Source of the DNA: Gammaproteobacteria bacterium
GTDB taxonomy: Bacteria; Pseudomonadota; Gammaproteobacteria; Thiomicrospirales; Thiomicrospiraceae
Reading direction: 5' to 3'
DNA: 48,899 nucleotides
Assembly: GCA_014763665.1 (NCBI GenBank)
Contig: JACXUY010000008.1
Location: 1-48,899 of the forward strand
Below are positions 35,691-47,025 of the stretch, in pieces. The translations under genes and the position numbers were made by a program. The number at the start of each line of letters is the position of its first letter. Positions within the stretch are counted from its first letter, which is position 1. The notes under the pieces were generated by a model that was not told the DNA's origin, ran no database searches, and saw nothing but the letters and a program-made list of their open reading frames with translations.

Positions 35691-36674
35691 TTATTGCGTG
35701 GCTTTTGCAGCCAATGATGCTGGTGGCCAGTTTTCGAGCTTCATACCCAAAGACAAACCGCGTTGAGCTAATACATCTTTGATTTCTTGCAAAGACTTCT
35801 TGCCCAAGTTAGGCGTTTTTAGTAGCGCGCTTTCTGCACGTTGCACCAAGTCACCAATATAAAAAATATTTTCAGCTTTCAAACAGTTGGCAGAACGAAC
35901 GGTTAACTCCAAATCGTCCACTGGCTGTAAAAAGACTGGTTCAAACTCGATTTCTTTCACACCCGTTGTTTTAACGTCGGTATAAGTCATATCGACAAAA
36001 GCTGATAACTGAACATGCAAGATAGTAGCAGCCTGACGAATCACTTCTTCAGGATCTAAGGTACCGTTCGTTTCAATGTTAATAATCAACTTATCTAAAT
36101 CTGTACGGTTTTCAACACGCGTGTTTTCTACCGCATAGCTAACCGATACAACTGGCGAGAATGAAGCATCTAAACGCAACACACCAACTGGTGAGGTCTC
36201 ACCTTCACGATAGCGCTGATTAGCTGGCGAATAACCACGCCCACGTTGCACCTTCAATTGCATAGCCAGCTTAGCACCAGCCTCTAGATGGGCGATCACG
36301 TGATCTGGATTAGCAATCTCAACATCATGTGACAACTCAATATCACCAGCTGTAACTACTCCAGCACCCTGCTTATTCAACGACAAAGTAACTTCATCGC
36401 GTGAACCCATCGTCAAGGCAATACCTTTCAGGTTCAACAAGATTTCTAGCACGTCTTCGCGCACGCCATCAATGGTCGAAAACTCATGCAACACATCATC
36501 AATTTGCGCTTCAACAACGGCACAACCCGTCATAGAAGATAACAAAATACGACGCAACGCATTACCTAAAGTATGACCGAAACCGCGCTCTAGCGGTTCC
36601 AGTGTAACTTGACTATGTGTGCTCGACAAACGCACCACATCTACTAAACGTGGCGTCAGCAACTCATTCATCAT
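35691..36674 (-). CDS. rpoA: RNA polymerase alpha subunit
   Basis: The 327 residues (E. coli 329) have the assembly domain with [20 protein letters not shown] and the C-terminal domain [25 protein letters not shown], whose Arg and Asn contact UP elements and activators. [13 protein letters not shown] and GMKLENWPP end it. Two adjacent ATG codons could each start it; AAGGA lies about nine bases before the first. Gene order rpsD-rpoA-rplQ is standard. Confidence 0.98.
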   Translation of the reverse strand: MMNELLTPRLVDVVRLSSTHSQVTLEPLERGFGHTLGNALRRILLSSMTGCAVVEAQIDDVLHEFSTIDGVREDVLEILLNLKGIALTMGSRDEVTLSLNKQGAGVVTAGDIELSHDVEIANPDHVIAHLEAGAKLAMQLKVQRGRGYSPANQRYREGETSPVGVLRLDASFSPVVSVSYAVENTRVENRTDLDKLIINIETNGTLDPEEVIRQAATILHVQLSAFVDMTYTDVKTTGVKEIEFEPVFLQPVDDLELTVRSANCLKAENIFYIGDLVQRAESALLKTPNLGKKSLQEIKDVLAQRGLSLGMKLENWPPASLAAKATQ

Positions 36675-36709
36675 TTCTCGCTATCCTTGGGATCAACCCT
36701 TTTTACGGA

Positions 36710-37330
36710 TTACTTAGAATACAACTCGACAATCAAGTGTTCTTTAATATCAGCAGACAGATCGCTACGATCTGGTAAAGACTTAAATACACCTTCATAC
36801 TTGCTGTGATCTACTTCTACCCAGGAAGGCATGCCTTTATGAGCAGCCAACTCCATAGCAGTAGCAATACGCTGGTGTGAACGTGCGCGCTCACGAACGC
36901 TGACCACATCTCCTGCCTTAACCTGCATTGAAGCAATGCTCGCAATACGACCATTGATCATGATCAAACGATGCGAAACCATTTGACGTGCTTCTGCACG
37001 AGTCGAAGCAAATCCCATACGATAAACAACGTTATCTAAGCGACCTTCCAACAACTGCAACAGATTCTCACCAGTAGAACCTTTAAGACGCGCAGCTTCT
37101 TTAAAGTAGCTGGCAAACTGTTTTTCTAAAACACCATAAATACGGCGAACTTTTTGTTTCTCACGTAATTGAATACGGTATTCGGTTGGCTTAGAAACAG
37201 CAGCACCATGCTGACCTGGTGCTTGTTGCAAATTACATTTACTTTCTAACGGACGTAAAGCACTTTTCAGTTCTAGATCAGTACCTTCGCGACGAGAAAG
37301 TTTACATTTTGGACCAATATATCTTGCCAT
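36710..37330 (-). CDS. rpsD: 30S ribosomal protein S4
   Basis: The 206 residues start [19 protein letters not shown] and contain [31 protein letters not shown], the S4 RNA-binding domain. It is a primary 16S binder and, in E. coli, represses the alpha operon. Length equals the E. coli protein. Confidence 0.98.
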   Translation of the reverse strand: MARYIGPKCKLSRREGTDLELKSALRPLESKCNLQQAPGQHGAAVSKPTEYRIQLREKQKVRRIYGVLEKQFASYFKEAARLKGSTGENLLQLLEGRLDNVVYRMGFASTRAEARQMVSHRLIMINGRIASIASMQVKAGDVVSVRERARSHQRIATAMELAAHKGMPSWVEVDHSKYEGVFKSLPDRSDLSADIKEHLIVELYSK

Positions 37331-37345
37331 GAAAACTAACCCTGC

Positions 37346-37741
37346 TTACACACGACGTTTCTTCGGTGGACGGCAACCATTATGTGGAATGGGCGTCACA
37401 TCGGAGATGTTCAGAATTTTAAAACCGAGCGCATTTAAAGCACGGACAGCAGATTCGCGACCAGGACCTGGTCCTTTGATGCGAACATCCATGTTCTTAA
37501 CACCATATTCAAGCGCTACAGTACCAGCACGTTCAGCAGCCACCTGAGCAGCAAAAGGTGTACTCTTACGTGAGCCACGGAAACCACTTCCACCAGCAGT
37601 TGCCCAGCTTAGTACGTTACCTTGACGATCAGAAATACTAACAATAGTATTGTTAAAGCTTGCATGAACATGCGCAATCGCGTCATTTACCGTAATTTTA
37701 ATCTTCTTACGGACGCGTGAATCTTTGGAAGGTCTAGCCAT
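37346..37741 (-). CDS. rpsK: 30S ribosomal protein S11
   Basis: The 131 residues contain [34 protein letters not shown] and the C-terminal [18 protein letters not shown], all diagnostic of S11. It lines the E site platform. Spacing to rpsM and rpsD is 19 and 15 bp. Confidence 0.98.
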   Translation of the reverse strand: MARPSKDSRVRKKIKITVNDAIAHVHASFNNTIVSISDRQGNVLSWATAGGSGFRGSRKSTPFAAQVAAERAGTVALEYGVKNMDVRIKGPGPGRESAVRALNALGFKILNISDVTPIPHNGCRPPKKRRV

Positions 37742-37760
37742 CTTGATTCTCTCTTCCTAA

Positions 37761-38117
37761 TTATTTCTTGATTGCTTTGCGTGGACCCTTACGAGTGCGC
37801 GCATTAGTCTTGGTACGTTGACCACGCACTGGCAAGCCACGGCGGTGACGAATACCACGGAAACAACCCATGTCCATCAAACGCTTGATGCTCATAGATA
37901 CTTCACGACGTAAGTCACCTTCGACAGCAAACGTGGCAACTTGCGCACGAATAGCTTCTAATTGATCTTCCGTCAATTCACGTACTTTAGTCGCAGGATC
38001 AACACCTACGGCAGCACAAATACTTTTAGCACGAGTGGGACCTACGCCATATATAGCGCGCAATCCAATCACAAGGTGCTTATTGACTGGGATGTTTACA
38101 CCAGCAATACGGGCCAT
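37761..38117 (-). CDS. rpsM: 30S ribosomal protein S13
   Basis: The 118 residues start [10 protein letters not shown] and end [18 protein letters not shown], equal in length to E. coli S13. I chose the ATG at 38117: AGGAG is nine bases upstream, whereas an in-frame ATG two codons earlier would be only three bases from it. It is the first gene behind the alpha promoter, because rpmJ is missing. Confidence 0.97.
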   Translation of the reverse strand: MARIAGVNIPVNKHLVIGLRAIYGVGPTRAKSICAAVGVDPATKVRELTEDQLEAIRAQVATFAVEGDLRREVSMSIKRLMDMGCFRGIRHRRGLPVRGQRTKTNARTRKGPRKAIKK

Positions 38118-38162
38118 ACCCATCTACTCCTAAATTTTGTATGCCAAAGCGGGAAACTCGCA

Positions 38163-38191
38163 ATTATAACAAGCCAAGCCGCTTCATTCAA
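38163..38191 (-). promoter_or_regulatory. Alpha operon promoter
   Basis: On the minus strand TTGAAT (plus 38186-38191), 17 bp, and a perfect TATAAT (plus 38163-38168), in the 79 bp between secY and rpsM. The start point would be near 38156, giving a leader of about 40 nt, shorter than the E. coli alpha leader. Confidence 0.75.
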
Positions 38192-38196
38192 GCTTA

Positions 38197-39507
38197 TTAA
38201 CGCATCTGCATTTTCTTCATCATGCCTGGGTACTGACCTGACAAAATGAATGATTGCATTTGAGTCATGAAATCCATCACAACTACCACGATGATCAATA
38301 ATGAAGTGCCACCAAAGTAAAAGGGGACATTCCAGTAAAGAATCAAAAACTCAGGCAACAAACAGACGGCTGTAATGTACAAGGCGCCTGCTAAAGTCAA
38401 CCGACTCATAATGGTATCTAGATAGCGCGCCGTTTGATCACCCGGACGAATGCCTGGGATAAAGGCACCCGAACGTCGAAGATTATCGGCTGTATCTTTC
38501 GGATTAAATACAACAGCAGTATAAAAGAACGCAAAGAACAGTATCGCTAATGCATATAACCCAACATACAGCGGCTGACCTGGCGACAAGGTTGTCGCAA
38601 TGTCTTTAAGCCAACCCATATTTTCGCTCGAACCAAACCATCCACCCAGCGAAGCAGGAAAGAGAATGATACTAGAAGCAAAAATAGGAGGAATAACTCC
38701 CGCCATGTTTAATTTGAACGGAATGTGCGTAACCTGTTGTTGAAACATTGCACGCGCGTTCGTTCTTTGTGAAAAATGAACGGTAATTTTACGCTGTCCA
38801 CTCTCCACAAATACGACAAAAGCTGTTACCAATAAAATAACAGACAGCAATATGAAAACGACAAAAACCCCGAGCTCGCCAGTACTAACCAACTCAAGCG
38901 TTCCGCCTAAAGCCGAAGGTAACCCAGCAACAATACCCGCGAAAATAATAATGGAAATTCCATTTCCCATTCCACGCTCAGTAATTTGTTCGCCCAGCCA
39001 CATTAAGAAAATAGTACCGGCAACCAAGGTAGAAACGGCGATTATTTTAAAACCTAAACCCGGATCAATAACGACGGATAGCCCATTAATCTGCTGTGCT
39101 TCAAGTGCAATCGCTACACCAATCGCTTGAAAAGTTGCCAAAACAACAGTTCCATAACGCGTATACTGAGTGATCTTACGACGTCCACTTTCTCCTTCTT
39201 TTTTCAACTGCTCTAGTGTCGGCGATACAATCGTTAACAACTGAACAATAATCGAAGCAGAAATATAAGGCATAATACCCAAAGCGAGAACAGATAAACG
39301 CTCCAAGGCACCACCCGAGAACATATTAAACATGTCTAAGATAGTGCCTTTTTGCTGAGCGAACATCGCAGCTAAAGCGATGGGATCAATTGATGGAACA
39401 GGAATATGAGCCCCTAATCGATAAACGATTAACGCACCAATAACGAAAAAGATGCGCTGAACCAGCTCTTGAGACCAACTTGTTTGTGCTGATGTCATTG
39501 CCGACAT
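38197..39507 (-). CDS. secY: Protein translocase subunit SecY
   Basis: The 436 residues (E. coli 443) form ten membrane segments. [12 protein letters not shown] lies in the first part with the plug region [27 protein letters not shown]-type sequence (here [16 protein letters not shown]), and TDKMGxxLR-type C-terminal region reads [20 protein letters not shown]. It is the protein-conducting pore working with SecE, SecG and SecA. It follows rplO by 2 bp. Confidence 0.98.
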   Translation of the reverse strand: MSAMTSAQTSWSQELVQRIFFVIGALIVYRLGAHIPVPSIDPIALAAMFAQQKGTILDMFNMFSGGALERLSVLALGIMPYISASIIVQLLTIVSPTLEQLKKEGESGRRKITQYTRYGTVVLATFQAIGVAIALEAQQINGLSVVIDPGLGFKIIAVSTLVAGTIFLMWLGEQITERGMGNGISIIIFAGIVAGLPSALGGTLELVSTGELGVFVVFILLSVILLVTAFVVFVESGQRKITVHFSQRTNARAMFQQQVTHIPFKLNMAGVIPPIFASSIILFPASLGGWFGSSENMGWLKDIATTLSPGQPLYVGLYALAILFFAFFYTAVVFNPKDTADNLRRSGAFIPGIRPGDQTARYLDTIMSRLTLAGALYITAVCLLPEFLILYWNVPFYFGGTSLLIIVVVVMDFMTQMQSFILSGQYPGMMKKMQMR

Positions 39508-39509
39508 GA

Positions 39510-39947
39510 TTAGGCTTCTTTAACCTGACCACCAGCTGCTTCAATCGCAGCCTTAGCCGTTGCTGTTGCTTTGATACCTACCAAAGTGACTGCTTTGTTG
39601 ATAGTGCCGCTACCCATAACTTTAACAAAGTTATATTTACCACCAACCAAACCAGCTGCTTTTAAGACAGCAACATCAATCACATCAACAGCAACTGCGT
39701 TCAATGCGTCAAGGCGAAGATCAGTTGTTTTGAGTGCTTTTTGCGACACAAAACCAAACTTAGGCAAACGACGTTGTAAAGGCATTTGACCACCTTCGAA
39801 ACCAACTTTATGATAGCCGCCCGAACGTGATTTTTGACCTTTATGACCCTTACCGGAAGTTTTACCTAGGTTTGAGCCGATACCACGACCCAAACGCTTA
39901 GGCGCTTTTTTCGCACCAAATGCTGGTGCTAGATCGTTTAAACGCAT
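39510..39947 (-). CDS. rplO: 50S ribosomal protein L15
   Basis: The 145 residues start [22 protein letters not shown] and contain [17 protein letters not shown] and [17 protein letters not shown]. The ATG at 39947 overlaps the rpmD stop (TGATG), so translation is coupled. An adjacent TTG one codon earlier is less likely. Confidence 0.97.
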   Translation of the reverse strand: MRLNDLAPAFGAKKAPKRLGRGIGSNLGKTSGKGHKGQKSRSGGYHKVGFEGGQMPLQRRLPKFGFVSQKALKTTDLRLDALNAVAVDVIDVAVLKAAGLVGGKYNFVKVMGSGTINKAVTLVGIKATATAKAAIEAAGGQVKEA

Positions 39948-40129
39948 CAAGCCACCTCTTCCACTTTAACTAAGTAGCTAATCGTACGAATCATACCACG
40001 CACTTCAGGAGAGTCCTTTAGAACGCGTGAATGATTCACTTTACGTAAGCCCAAGCCCTTAACACAACCAATATGATTGGGTTTACGACCGATTGGACTT
40101 TTAACCAATGTAACTTTTACTTGTGACAT
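39947..40129 (-). CDS. rpmD: 50S ribosomal protein L30
   Basis: The 60 residues contain [29 protein letters not shown], typical L30. It lies 2 bp after rpsE and overlaps rplO by one base. Confidence 0.96.
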   Translation of the reverse strand: MSQVKVTLVKSPIGRKPNHIGCVKGLGLRKVNHSRVLKDSPEVRGMIRTISYLVKVEEVA

Positions 40130-40131
40130 GA

Positions 40132-40650
40132 TTAGTTTCCTAACACTTCAGCTACGGTTTTACCACGCTTAGCTGCGATGTAATCTACCGTATTCATTTC
40201 AGTCAAACCCTTAACGGCTGCCCGAACAACGTTACCGTCATTACGTGAACCGGTAATTTTTGACATGATATTATGAACACCAGCTGCTTCCATTACAGCA
40301 CGCATCGCACCACCAGCGATAACGCCAGTACCTTCCGATGCTGGAATTAACGTAATCTTAGTAGCACCAAATTCGGCAATCGTTGGGTGAACAATCGTAC
40401 CCTTAGTCAAAGGCACTTCGCGCATGGTTTGCTTTGCTTTATCCATCGCTTTTTTGATCGCAACAGGCACTTCACGCGCTTTACCAGAACCAAAACCAAC
40501 ACGACCGTTACCATCACCAACCACAGTCAGTGCAGAGAAAGTCATCACGCGACCACCCTTCACTACTTTTGTTACGCGACGGATTGACACCAACTTCTCG
40601 ATCAACGCATCTTGCTGTTGATCATTTTTGTCTTCAATTTCAACGCTCAT
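40132..40650 (-). CDS. rpsE: 30S ribosomal protein S5
   Basis: The 172 residues contain [59 protein letters not shown] and the KTVAEVLG end. S5 is part of the mRNA entry and decoding fidelity region. Normal length. Confidence 0.98.
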   Translation of the reverse strand: MSVEIEDKNDQQQDALIEKLVSIRRVTKVVKGGRVMTFSALTVVGDGNGRVGFGSGKAREVPVAIKKAMDKAKQTMREVPLTKGTIVHPTIAEFGATKITLIPASEGTGVIAGGAMRAVMEAAGVHNIMSKITGSRNDGNVVRAAVKGLTEMNTVDYIAAKRGKTVAEVLGN

Positions 40651-40661
40651 TTTGTCAATCC

Positions 40662-41015
40662 TTAGAATTTGAGACCGGCTTCACGAGCAGCATCAGCTAA
40701 CGCTTTAACACGACCGTGATACAGGAAACCGGAGCGATCAAATGCGACTGCTTCAACACCCGCTTTTTTTGCACGCTCAGCAATGGTTTTACCAATTACT
40801 GCAGCGGCTTCCGCATTACCTGTATATTTGATTCCAGTTGCAATCGCCTTTTCAACAGTCGAAGCGGCTGCAATAACAGAACTACCATCAGCTGAAATCA
40901 ACTGAGCGTACATATGACGAGGTGTACGCATGATACTCAAACGTGGCATGCGTAATTCGCGGATTTTCATGCGTGTGCGCTTAGCACGACGTAGACGACT
41001 GGTCTTTTTATCCAT
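40662..41015 (-). CDS. rplR: 50S ribosomal protein L18
   Basis: The 117 residues contain [24 protein letters not shown] and [26 protein letters not shown], the 5S-binding L18 sequence, and equal E. coli L18 in length. Confidence 0.97.
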   Translation of the reverse strand: MDKKTSRLRRAKRTRMKIRELRMPRLSIMRTPRHMYAQLISADGSSVIAAASTVEKAIATGIKYTGNAEAAAVIGKTIAERAKKAGVEAVAFDRSGFLYHGRVKALADAAREAGLKF

Positions 41016-41025
41016 GTCTTAACCC

Positions 41026-41559
41026 TTATTTCTTCTTCACTTCCTTGCGAATGATGATCTCATCCGCATACATAACACCCTTGCCTTTATAAGGCTCAGG
41101 AGGACGATAGCCACGAATTTCTGCAGCCACTTGACCCAACACTTCTTTATTAATACCTTTGAGTACAATTTCAGTTTGTGAAGGAGTTTCAGCAGTAATT
41201 CCAGCAGGCAACTGATGTATTACAGGATGTGAAAAACCTAAACTTAGGTTAACAGCATTACCTTGAGCTGCAGCACGATAACCAACGCCAACTAACAATA
41301 GTTTACGTTCGAAACCAGCACTAACACCTTGGATCATGTTTGCTAAGTTAGCACGCATTGTACCTGCTTGTGTCCAAGCAGTCGTAGTATCGTTCGCTAC
41401 GTTAACAACAACATCAGAACCTTCAACAGCCACAGAAACCAATGGATGCACACTACGCGTCAATGAGCCTTTAGCTCCCTTAACTGTAACGCTACCATTA
41501 GCAACCGTTAATTCAACGCCCTTAGGAAGCGCAATTGGTTTTTTAGCAATACGAGACAT
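41026..41559 (-). CDS. rplF: 50S ribosomal protein L6
   Basis: The 177 residues start [17 protein letters not shown] and end [18 protein letters not shown] plus a basic tail. I chose the ATG at 41559 because AAGGAG is seven bases upstream and the length matches E. coli L6; the open frame extends nine codons further into rpsH. Confidence 0.97.
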   Translation of the reverse strand: MSRIAKKPIALPKGVELTVANGSVTVKGAKGSLTRSVHPLVSVAVEGSDVVVNVANDTTTAWTQAGTMRANLANMIQGVSAGFERKLLLVGVGYRAAAQGNAVNLSLGFSHPVIHQLPAGITAETPSQTEIVLKGINKEVLGQVAAEIRGYRPPEPYKGKGVMYADEIIIRKEVKKK

Positions 41560-41570
41560 CGCACAACTCC

Positions 41571-41966
41571 TTAGGCAATCGTACAAATGACTTCGCCACC
41601 CATGCCCGCGTTGCGAGCTTGGCTGTCAGTCATAATGCCGCGAGAAGTTGAAACAATAGCAATACCCAAACCGCCCATTACTTTAGGTAATTCATCTTTA
41701 CCTTTATATACGCGCAAACCAGGACGGCTAACACGTTTAGCAGATTCGATTACAGGCTTGCCCTGAAAATATTTAAGCTCAATCGTTAAATTGGTTAAAG
41801 CGCCGTCGCTGGTTTCAGCAAAGTCAGCAATATAACCTTCATTCTTGAGCACAGTTGCAATCGCTTTCTTCATTTTAGAAGAAGGCATTGGCACCGTACG
41901 ATGGTTTGCACGTTGCGCATTCGAGATGCGAACCAGCATATCACCAATAGGGTCAGACATACTCAT
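41571..41966 (-). CDS. rpsH: 30S ribosomal protein S8
   Basis: The 131 residues start [20 protein letters not shown] and end [27 protein letters not shown]8 is a primary 16S binder and the spc operon repressor in E. coli. AAGGA lies nine bases before the ATG. Confidence 0.98.
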   Translation of the reverse strand: MSMSDPIGDMLVRISNAQRANHRTVPMPSSKMKKAIATVLKNEGYIADFAETSDGALTNLTIELKYFQGKPVIESAKRVSRPGLRVYKGKDELPKVMGGLGIAIVSTSRGIMTDSQARNAGMGGEVICTIA

Positions 41967-41990
41967 GGTCTATGATCCTTCTAGAAATAC

Positions 41991-42296
41991 TTACCAGCTT
42001 GCCTTGCGCAAACCGGGAATTTCCCCGCGCATGGTTAGCTCACGCAGTTTGTTACGGCACAAACCGAACTTGCGATAAACACCGTGTGGACGACCAGTTA
42101 GTCGGCAACGACGTTGTTGACGTGTTGGGGCTGAGTCACGAGGCATTTTATTAAGCGCATCAGCTGCAGCCATACGCTCTTCAAAACTGAGCGAAACATC
42201 ACGACTTTTTGCACGCAATGCATCACGTTTAGCCTTATAACGCTCAACCAGTTCGGTACGCTTTTTATCGCGTTCAATCATGGAAATTTTAGCCAT
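41991..42296 (-). CDS. rpsN: 30S ribosomal protein S14 (long, zinc-free type)
   Basis: The 101 residues contain [49 protein letters not shown] in the C-terminal half. There is no CxxC pair, so it is the zinc-independent form typical of proteobacteria. Confidence 0.98.
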   Translation of the reverse strand: MAKISMIERDKKRTELVERYKAKRDALRAKSRDVSLSFEERMAAADALNKMPRDSAPTRQQRRCRLTGRPHGVYRKFGLCRNKLRELTMRGEIPGLRKASW

Positions 42297-42304
42297 AACT
42301 CACC

Positions 42305-42844
42305 TTACTTCTTGAACGGAAAATTGAAAGCGGCCAACAAGGCACGACCTTCTTCATTCGTTTTGGCAGTTGTTGTAAAGGTGATATTCATACCACGCAT
42401 TGCATCAACTTTTTCAAATTCGATTTCTGGGAAAATAATTTGCTCTTTAACGCCAAAATTATAGTTACCCATACCATCAAAACTTTTTGGATCTAGACCA
42501 CGGAAGTCACGCACGCGCGGAAGCGCCACATTAATCAAGCGATCTAAAAACTCGTACATATGCGCACCGCGCAACGTAACTTTACAGCCAATTGGCCAAC
42601 CCTCACGGACCTTAAAGCCCGCTACTGATTTTCTTGCCAATGTCGGCACTGGCTTTTGACCAGCAATTTTCTCCATATCGGCAATAGCGTTTGCTAAAAC
42701 CTTTTTATCTGCCAAGGCTTCACCAACACCCATATTCAGAGTGATTTTGGTGAGACGAGGTACCTGCATAATAGATTTGTAACCAAATTGCGACTGCAAT
42801 GAAGGTACAACATCTTTGCGGTAAATATCTTTTAAACGTGCCAT
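42305..42844 (-). CDS. rplE: 50S ribosomal protein L5
   Basis: The 179 residues contain [42 protein letters not shown] and [24 protein letters not shown]5 binds 5S rRNA. It follows rplX by 15 bp. Confidence 0.98.
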   Translation of the reverse strand: MARLKDIYRKDVVPSLQSQFGYKSIMQVPRLTKITLNMGVGEALADKKVLANAIADMEKIAGQKPVPTLARKSVAGFKVREGWPIGCKVTLRGAHMYEFLDRLINVALPRVRDFRGLDPKSFDGMGNYNFGVKEQIIFPEIEFEKVDAMRGMNITFTTTAKTNEEGRALLAAFNFPFKK

Positions 42845-42859
42845 CTATACACCCGCAAA

Positions 42860-43171
42860 TCAGTCAACGACCTTGCCGGTCGACTTGAAAAAACGCACTT
42901 TTTTACCGTCCACAAATTTGTAACCGATACGGTCAGCTTTTTGTGTTTCGGCGTTATAGAGCGCCACATTAGATGCATGGATAGTTGCTTCTTTTGCAAT
43001 AATGCCACCTTCTACACCCATAGCTGGATTAGCTTTAACGTGCTTTTTGCGGATATTGACACCTTCAACCACGATGCGATCATTTTTAAGGATTGTAGCA
43101 ACAACGCCACGTTTACCCTTATCACCACCAGTGATTACAACAACTTCATCGCCTTTGCGAATACGGTTCAT
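42860..43171 (-). CDS. rplX: 50S ribosomal protein L24
   Basis: The 103 residues start [22 protein letters not shown], the KOW motif of L24, and continue [16 protein letters not shown]. It initiates 50S assembly. It follows rplN by 13 bp. Confidence 0.97.
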   Translation of the reverse strand: MNRIRKGDEVVVITGGDKGKRGVVATILKNDRIVVEGVNIRKKHVKANPAMGVEGGIIAKEATIHASNVALYNAETQKADRIGYKFVDGKKVRFFKSTGKVVD

Positions 43172-43184
43172 ACTTAAATGCTCC

Positions 43185-43553
43185 TTACAGCACTTCTGGC
43201 GCTAGTGAAACGATCTTCATGAATTTCTCACCACGAAGCTCACGAGTCACTGGTCCAAAAATACGGGTACCGATTGGCTCCTGCTTATTATTCAGGATCA
43301 CAGCAGCATTATCGTCAAAACGAATTACGCTACCATCTGGACGACGAACACCTTTAGCTGTACGAACGACAACCGCAGTGTAAACATCACCCTTTTTAAC
43401 GCGTCCACGTGGCGCAGCGTCTTTGACGCTAACCTTGATCAAATCACCTACGCCAGCATAGCGACGCTTAGATCCACCTAGGACTTTGATACACATTACT
43501 CGTTTAGCACCTGAGTTATCAGCTACTTCGAGAACTGTCTGCATCTGAATCAT
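43185..43553 (-). CDS. rplN: 50S ribosomal protein L14
   Basis: The 122 residues start [33 protein letters not shown] and end [15 protein letters not shown] chose the ATG at 43553 from family length; the open frame extends 12 codons into the leader. It is the first gene of the spc operon, with its promoter in the gap and end of rpsQ. Confidence 0.98.
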   Translation of the reverse strand: MIQMQTVLEVADNSGAKRVMCIKVLGGSKRRYAGVGDLIKVSVKDAAPRGRVKKGDVYTAVVVRTAKGVRRPDGSVIRFDDNAAVILNNKQEPIGTRIFGPVTRELRGEKFMKIVSLAPEVL

Positions 43554-43589
43554 TGCAGCACCCCAAAAGGAATAAAAATAAAAACACAA

Positions 43590-43643
43590 TTACCGCTTTT
43601 ATGGTCAGTATCCAAACAACGGACTTAACCAAGAAAGCGGTAA
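43590..43643 (-). promoter_or_regulatory. Extended hairpin in the spc operon leader
   Basis: TTACCGCTTT at 43590-43599 is a perfect inverted match to AAAGCGGTAA at 43634-43643, with further pairing inside (TGG/CCA, TCC/GGA). It falls within the predicted leader of about 100 nt, upstream of rplN. It could serve autogenous control or RNA stability. Confidence 0.6.
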
Positions 43644-43661
43644 AAACATATGATTTTTTAA

Positions 43662-43690
43662 ATTATATCAGTCTTGAGCGCGTTCGTCAA
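43662..43690 (-). promoter_or_regulatory. spc operon promoter
   Basis: On the minus strand TTGACG (plus 43685-43690), 17 bp, and a perfect TATAAT (plus 43662-43667). The -35 lies in the last codons of rpsQ. This is where E. coli has its spc promoter, between rpsQ and rplN. Confidence 0.82.
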
Positions 43691-43928
43691 CAGTAACCAG
43701 TGCCCAAGCTTTACGCTTAGATATCGGTTTAGTTTCAGAGATAGTTACCTTGTCACCAATACGACATTCATTGTTCGCATCGTGTGCCATGTACTTATCT
43801 GTTTTGCGCATTACTTTGTTGTATAGTGGGTGGCGAACTGAACGCTCTACCGCTACAACAATGGTTTGCGGTGTTTTTTGTGCACTGACAACAACACCCT
43901 GCAAGCTACGCTTAGTGCCTACACTCAT
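43668..43928 (-). CDS. rpsQ: 30S ribosomal protein S17
   Basis: The 86 residues contain LQGVVVSAQKTPQTIVVAVERSVRHPLYNKVMRKTDKY and GDKVTISETKPISKRKAWAL. It overlaps the rpmC stop by 4 bp and is the last gene of the S10 cluster. Its 3' end carries the spc promoter -35. Confidence 0.97.
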   Translation of the reverse strand: MSVGTKRSLQGVVVSAQKTPQTIVVAVERSVRHPLYNKVMRKTDKYMAHDANNECRIGDKVTISETKPISKRKAWALVTVDERAQD

Positions 43929-44113
43929 GCTGCAACCCCTTTCTGTGTCATATAGGTCTTAACACGTGCAATGTTACGACGCACTTTGCGTAATAACGAA
44001 GTATCGCGAACCTGACCCAGTTTAGTTTGCATACGCAAGTTGAATTGTTCTTTACGTAGCGCCAACAACTCTTCTTTTAGTTGTTCCATAGTTTTATCTT
44101 GCATTGCGTCCAT
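43925..44113 (-). CDS. rpmC: 50S ribosomal protein L29
   Basis: The 62 residues contain EQLKEELLALRKEQFNLRMQTKLGQ and VRRNIARVKTYM, the two helices of L29. The start at 44113 is 1 bp after the rplP stop; a second ATG three codons on is possible. Confidence 0.95.
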   Translation of the reverse strand: MDAMQDKTMEQLKEELLALRKEQFNLRMQTKLGQVRDTSLLRKVRRNIARVKTYMTQKGVAA

Positions 44114-44114
44114 G

Positions 44115-44528
44115 TTACATCACCGAACGTTTAACAAACACTGTTTTTACAGGTAGTTTGGCGGAAGCAAGTGCGAAAGCTTCACGTGCAGCTTCTTCGC
44201 TAACACCTTGGATTTCGTACAAAATCTTACCTGGTTGAATTTGAGCAACCCAGTATTCCACGCTACCCTTACCTTTACCCATACGCACTTCAAGTGGTTT
44301 TTGAGTAATTGGTTTATCAGGAAACACACGAATCCAAATTTTACCACCACGCTTAACCGAACGTGTCAACGCGCGACGCGCTGACTCAATTTGACGTGAA
44401 GTTAGGTTACCACGATCGACTGATTTCAGACCGAACTCGCCAAAGCTGACCGAGCTACCTGTCTGTGCTAGACCACGATTGCGGCCTTTTTGTACCTTAC
44501 GAAACTTCGTACGCTTAGGTAATAACAT
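44115..44528 (-). CDS. rplP: 50S ribosomal protein L16
   Basis: The 137 residues start [19 protein letters not shown] and contain [29 protein letters not shown]16 helps position tRNA in the A site. Normal length. Confidence 0.98.
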   Translation of the reverse strand: MLLPKRTKFRKVQKGRNRGLAQTGSSVSFGEFGLKSVDRGNLTSRQIESARRALTRSVKRGGKIWIRVFPDKPITQKPLEVRMGKGKGSVEYWVAQIQPGKILYEIQGVSEEAAREAFALASAKLPVKTVFVKRSVM

Positions 44529-44543
44529 AACAGTAACTCCTAA

Positions 44544-45242
44544 TTATTTAGCAGCATTCGCACGATGGCGACGTTGCTTTGGTGCTTCTGCTTGGCGTTC
44601 AACCAGTGCTAACTTACCCAGCATTTCGCCTTTGAAAATCCACACTTTAACACCAATAATACCGTAAGTTGTTAAGGCCTCAGCGAAACCATAATCAACA
44701 TCAGCACGGAAGGTATGTAAGGGTACACGACCTTCACGATACCATTCGGAACGGGCAATTTCAGCACCGTTCAAACGACCAGACACCATGATTTTAATAC
44801 CCTTGGCACCCGCACGCATTGCATTCGTAACGGCACGTTTCATCGCACGACGGAACTGGACACGTTTCTCTAATTGTTGAGTAATAGACTCACCCACCAA
44901 TTGCGCATCAAGTTCTGGCTTACGAATTTCTTCCAAGTTAATTGAAACAGGCACACCCGCCAAAGCAGTAACTTCTTTACGTAGTGCTTCGATGTCTTCG
45001 CCTTTACGACCAATAATGTTACCTGGACGTGCAGCGTGCAACGTAACACGCATACCGTTCGCTAAACGATCGATATGAATTTTACTGACGCCATTCGCCA
45101 TTAATTTTTTCTTCAAAAAGTTACGAACTTCGAAGTCACCGACAACGAAATCTGCAAAATTTTGGCTGTTAGCATACCAACGTGAGTTCCACTCTTTTGT
45201 GATACCCAGTCGAATGCCATTAGGATGGACTTTCTGACCCAT
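44544..45242 (-). CDS. rpsC: 30S ribosomal protein S3
   Basis: The 232 residues start [22 protein letters not shown] and contain the KH-domain motif [18 protein letters not shown] and [24 protein letters not shown]3 forms part of the mRNA entry helicase. Normal length. Confidence 0.98.
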   Translation of the reverse strand: MGQKVHPNGIRLGITKEWNSRWYANSQNFADFVVGDFEVRNFLKKKLMANGVSKIHIDRLANGMRVTLHAARPGNIIGRKGEDIEALRKEVTALAGVPVSINLEEIRKPELDAQLVGESITQQLEKRVQFRRAMKRAVTNAMRAGAKGIKIMVSGRLNGAEIARSEWYREGRVPLHTFRADVDYGFAEALTTYGIIGVKVWIFKGEMLGKLALVERQAEAPKQRRHRANAAK

Positions 45243-45252
45243 TGCTCACTCC

Positions 45253-45588
45253 TTAACGCTTATCGCCAACAACAACTGTGATGTGGCTTAAACGCTTAAC
45301 GATGCGATTACCACGACCTTTCGCACGAGCGCTCATGCGCTTCATACGAGGACCTTCATCAACATACACAGCAACAACTTTCAGCATATCAATATCTGCG
45401 CCTTCATTGTTCTCTGCGTTTGCAATAGCAGAATCCAAAACTTTTTTTACTAAATCGCCACCTTTCTTATCAGAGAAAGCCAACATGTTTACAGCAGCTT
45501 CCGCTGACTTACCACGAATCATGTCCGCTACTAAGCGTGCTTTTTGCGGAGAGATGCGGGCATAACGATGCTTTGCACTTACTTGCAT
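45253..45588 (-). CDS. rplV: 50S ribosomal protein L22
   Basis: The 111 residues start [26 protein letters not shown]. The beta-hairpin tip [22 protein letters not shown] lines the exit tunnel, where macrolide resistance changes occur; none is obvious. Confidence 0.98.
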   Translation of the reverse strand: MQVSAKHRYARISPQKARLVADMIRGKSAEAAVNMLAFSDKKGGDLVKKVLDSAIANAENNEGADIDMLKVVAVYVDEGPRMKRMSARAKGRGNRIVKRLSHITVVVGDKR

Positions 45589-45598
45589 GGTTTGCTCC

Positions 45599-45874
45599 TT
45601 ACTTCTTCGCTTTCTTGTCGGCCGCGTGTCCGCGGAACGTACGAGTCAACGAGAATTCGCCGAGCTTGTGACCGACCATGTTTTCAGTTACATAAACAGG
45701 AATATGTTCACGACCGTTATGAACAGCCAATGTCATCCCTACCATTTCTGGCAGAATCATGGAACGGCGCGACCAAGTTTTGATCGGCTTTTTCGAACCA
45801 GACTCCTTGACTTCGAGCACCTTTTTCCACAGGTGATGGTCTACAAATGGACCTTTTTTAATCGAACGAGGCAT
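45599..45874 (-). CDS. rpsS: 30S ribosomal protein S19
   Basis: The 91 residues start [19 protein letters not shown] and contain [19 protein letters not shown] and [23 protein letters not shown]. It sits in the 30S head with S13. Confidence 0.98.
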   Translation of the reverse strand: MPRSIKKGPFVDHHLWKKVLEVKESGSKKPIKTWSRRSMILPEMVGMTLAVHNGREHIPVYVTENMVGHKLGEFSLTRTFRGHAADKKAKK

Positions 45875-45884
45875 GTCTCAATCC

Positions 45885-46718
45885 TTATTTCTTAGCTTGG
45901 TGACGGCTACGAACAATGAACGAATCGTTCAACTTGCTCTTACGCGTTTTCTTACCCTTAGTCTGAACGCCCCATGGAGTCACAGGATGCTTACCAAAAG
46001 TACGACCTTCACCACCACCGTGCGGGTGGTCAACTGGGTTCATTGCAGTACCACGAACCGTAGGACGCACACCGCGCCAACGTGCCGCTCCGGCTTTACC
46101 CAATTTTCGCAGGTTATGTTCAGTATTACCAACTTCACCAATGGTTGCTTTACACTCTGGATTGACACGACGTAGCTCACCAGAACGAAGACGAACTAAT
46201 ACATAAGCGCCATCACGACCAGCAACTTGAATTGAAGTACCGGCAGAACGTGCAATCTGAGCACCCTTACCAGCTTTCATTTCCATTGCATGAACAATAG
46301 TACCAACTGGGATGTTACGTAACGGTAAAGTATTACCTACTTTAATATCAGCAAAATTAGCTGAAACAACGCTTGCGCCCACTTCAATGTTACGTGGCGC
46401 TAAAATATAGCGACGTTCACCATCAGCATATTTCAACAATGCCAAATGCGCACTACGATTTGGGTCATATTCTAAACGCTCAACAACTGCTGGAATATCA
46501 ATCTTGTCGCGTTTGAAATCAATAATACGGTAGTGTTGCTTATGACCACCACCATGATGACGAACAGTAATATGACCATTGTTATTACGGCCACCTTTAC
46601 GCGACTTGCTTTCTAATAAGCCAGCAAATGGTGCACCTTTATGCAAATTGGGCTCAACGATTTGAACCACAAAACGCTGACCTGGTGAGGTCGGTTTTTT
46701 CTTAACGATATTTGCCAT
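45885..46718 (-). CDS. rplB: 50S ribosomal protein L2
   Basis: The 277 residues contain [44 protein letters not shown] and [20 protein letters not shown], with the conserved His near the peptidyl transferase centre. Length is near the family norm of about 273. Confidence 0.98.
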   Translation of the reverse strand: MANIVKKKPTSPGQRFVVQIVEPNLHKGAPFAGLLESKSRKGGRNNNGHITVRHHGGGHKQHYRIIDFKRDKIDIPAVVERLEYDPNRSAHLALLKYADGERRYILAPRNIEVGASVVSANFADIKVGNTLPLRNIPVGTIVHAMEMKAGKGAQIARSAGTSIQVAGRDGAYVLVRLRSGELRRVNPECKATIGEVGNTEHNLRKLGKAGAARWRGVRPTVRGTAMNPVDHPHGGGEGRTFGKHPVTPWGVQTKGKKTRKSKLNDSFIVRSRHQAKK

Positions 46719-46731
46719 GATGATTGTGTCC

Positions 46732-47025
46732 TTATTCTGCTGACATCAACTCGATCTGTTGACCGGGTTGTAGGCTAACAATCGCTTTACGTAAACCGTT
46801 ACGACGACCTGAACGGCCTCTAAACACTTTACGCTTACCAGCAATATTGATCACGTTAACAGCATTGACCGTAACATTGAACAAAGCTTCAATAGCGGTT
46901 TTAATTTCTGCTTTAGTTGCTGTTGTATCAACATCAAATATATATTTGCTGTTTTCGGCCATACGCGCACTCTTTTCAGAGATACGAGGCACACGAATTA
47001 CGGTGTAAATTCTTTCTTGATTCAT
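46732..47025 (-). CDS. rplW: 50S ribosomal protein L23
   Basis: The 97 residues contain [35 protein letters not shown] and [15 protein letters not shown]23 docks trigger factor and SRP at the tunnel exit. Its start overlaps the rplD stop by 4 bp. Confidence 0.97.
   Translation of the reverse strand: MNQERIYTVIRVPRISEKSARMAENSKYIFDVDTTATKAEIKTAIEALFNVTVNAVNVINIAGKRKVFRGRSGRRNGLRKAIVSLQPGQQIELMSAE

Noticed and set aside
38118-38196. Short rpmJ gene
   Set aside because: No frame in the gap encodes an L36-like peptide and the space is too small.
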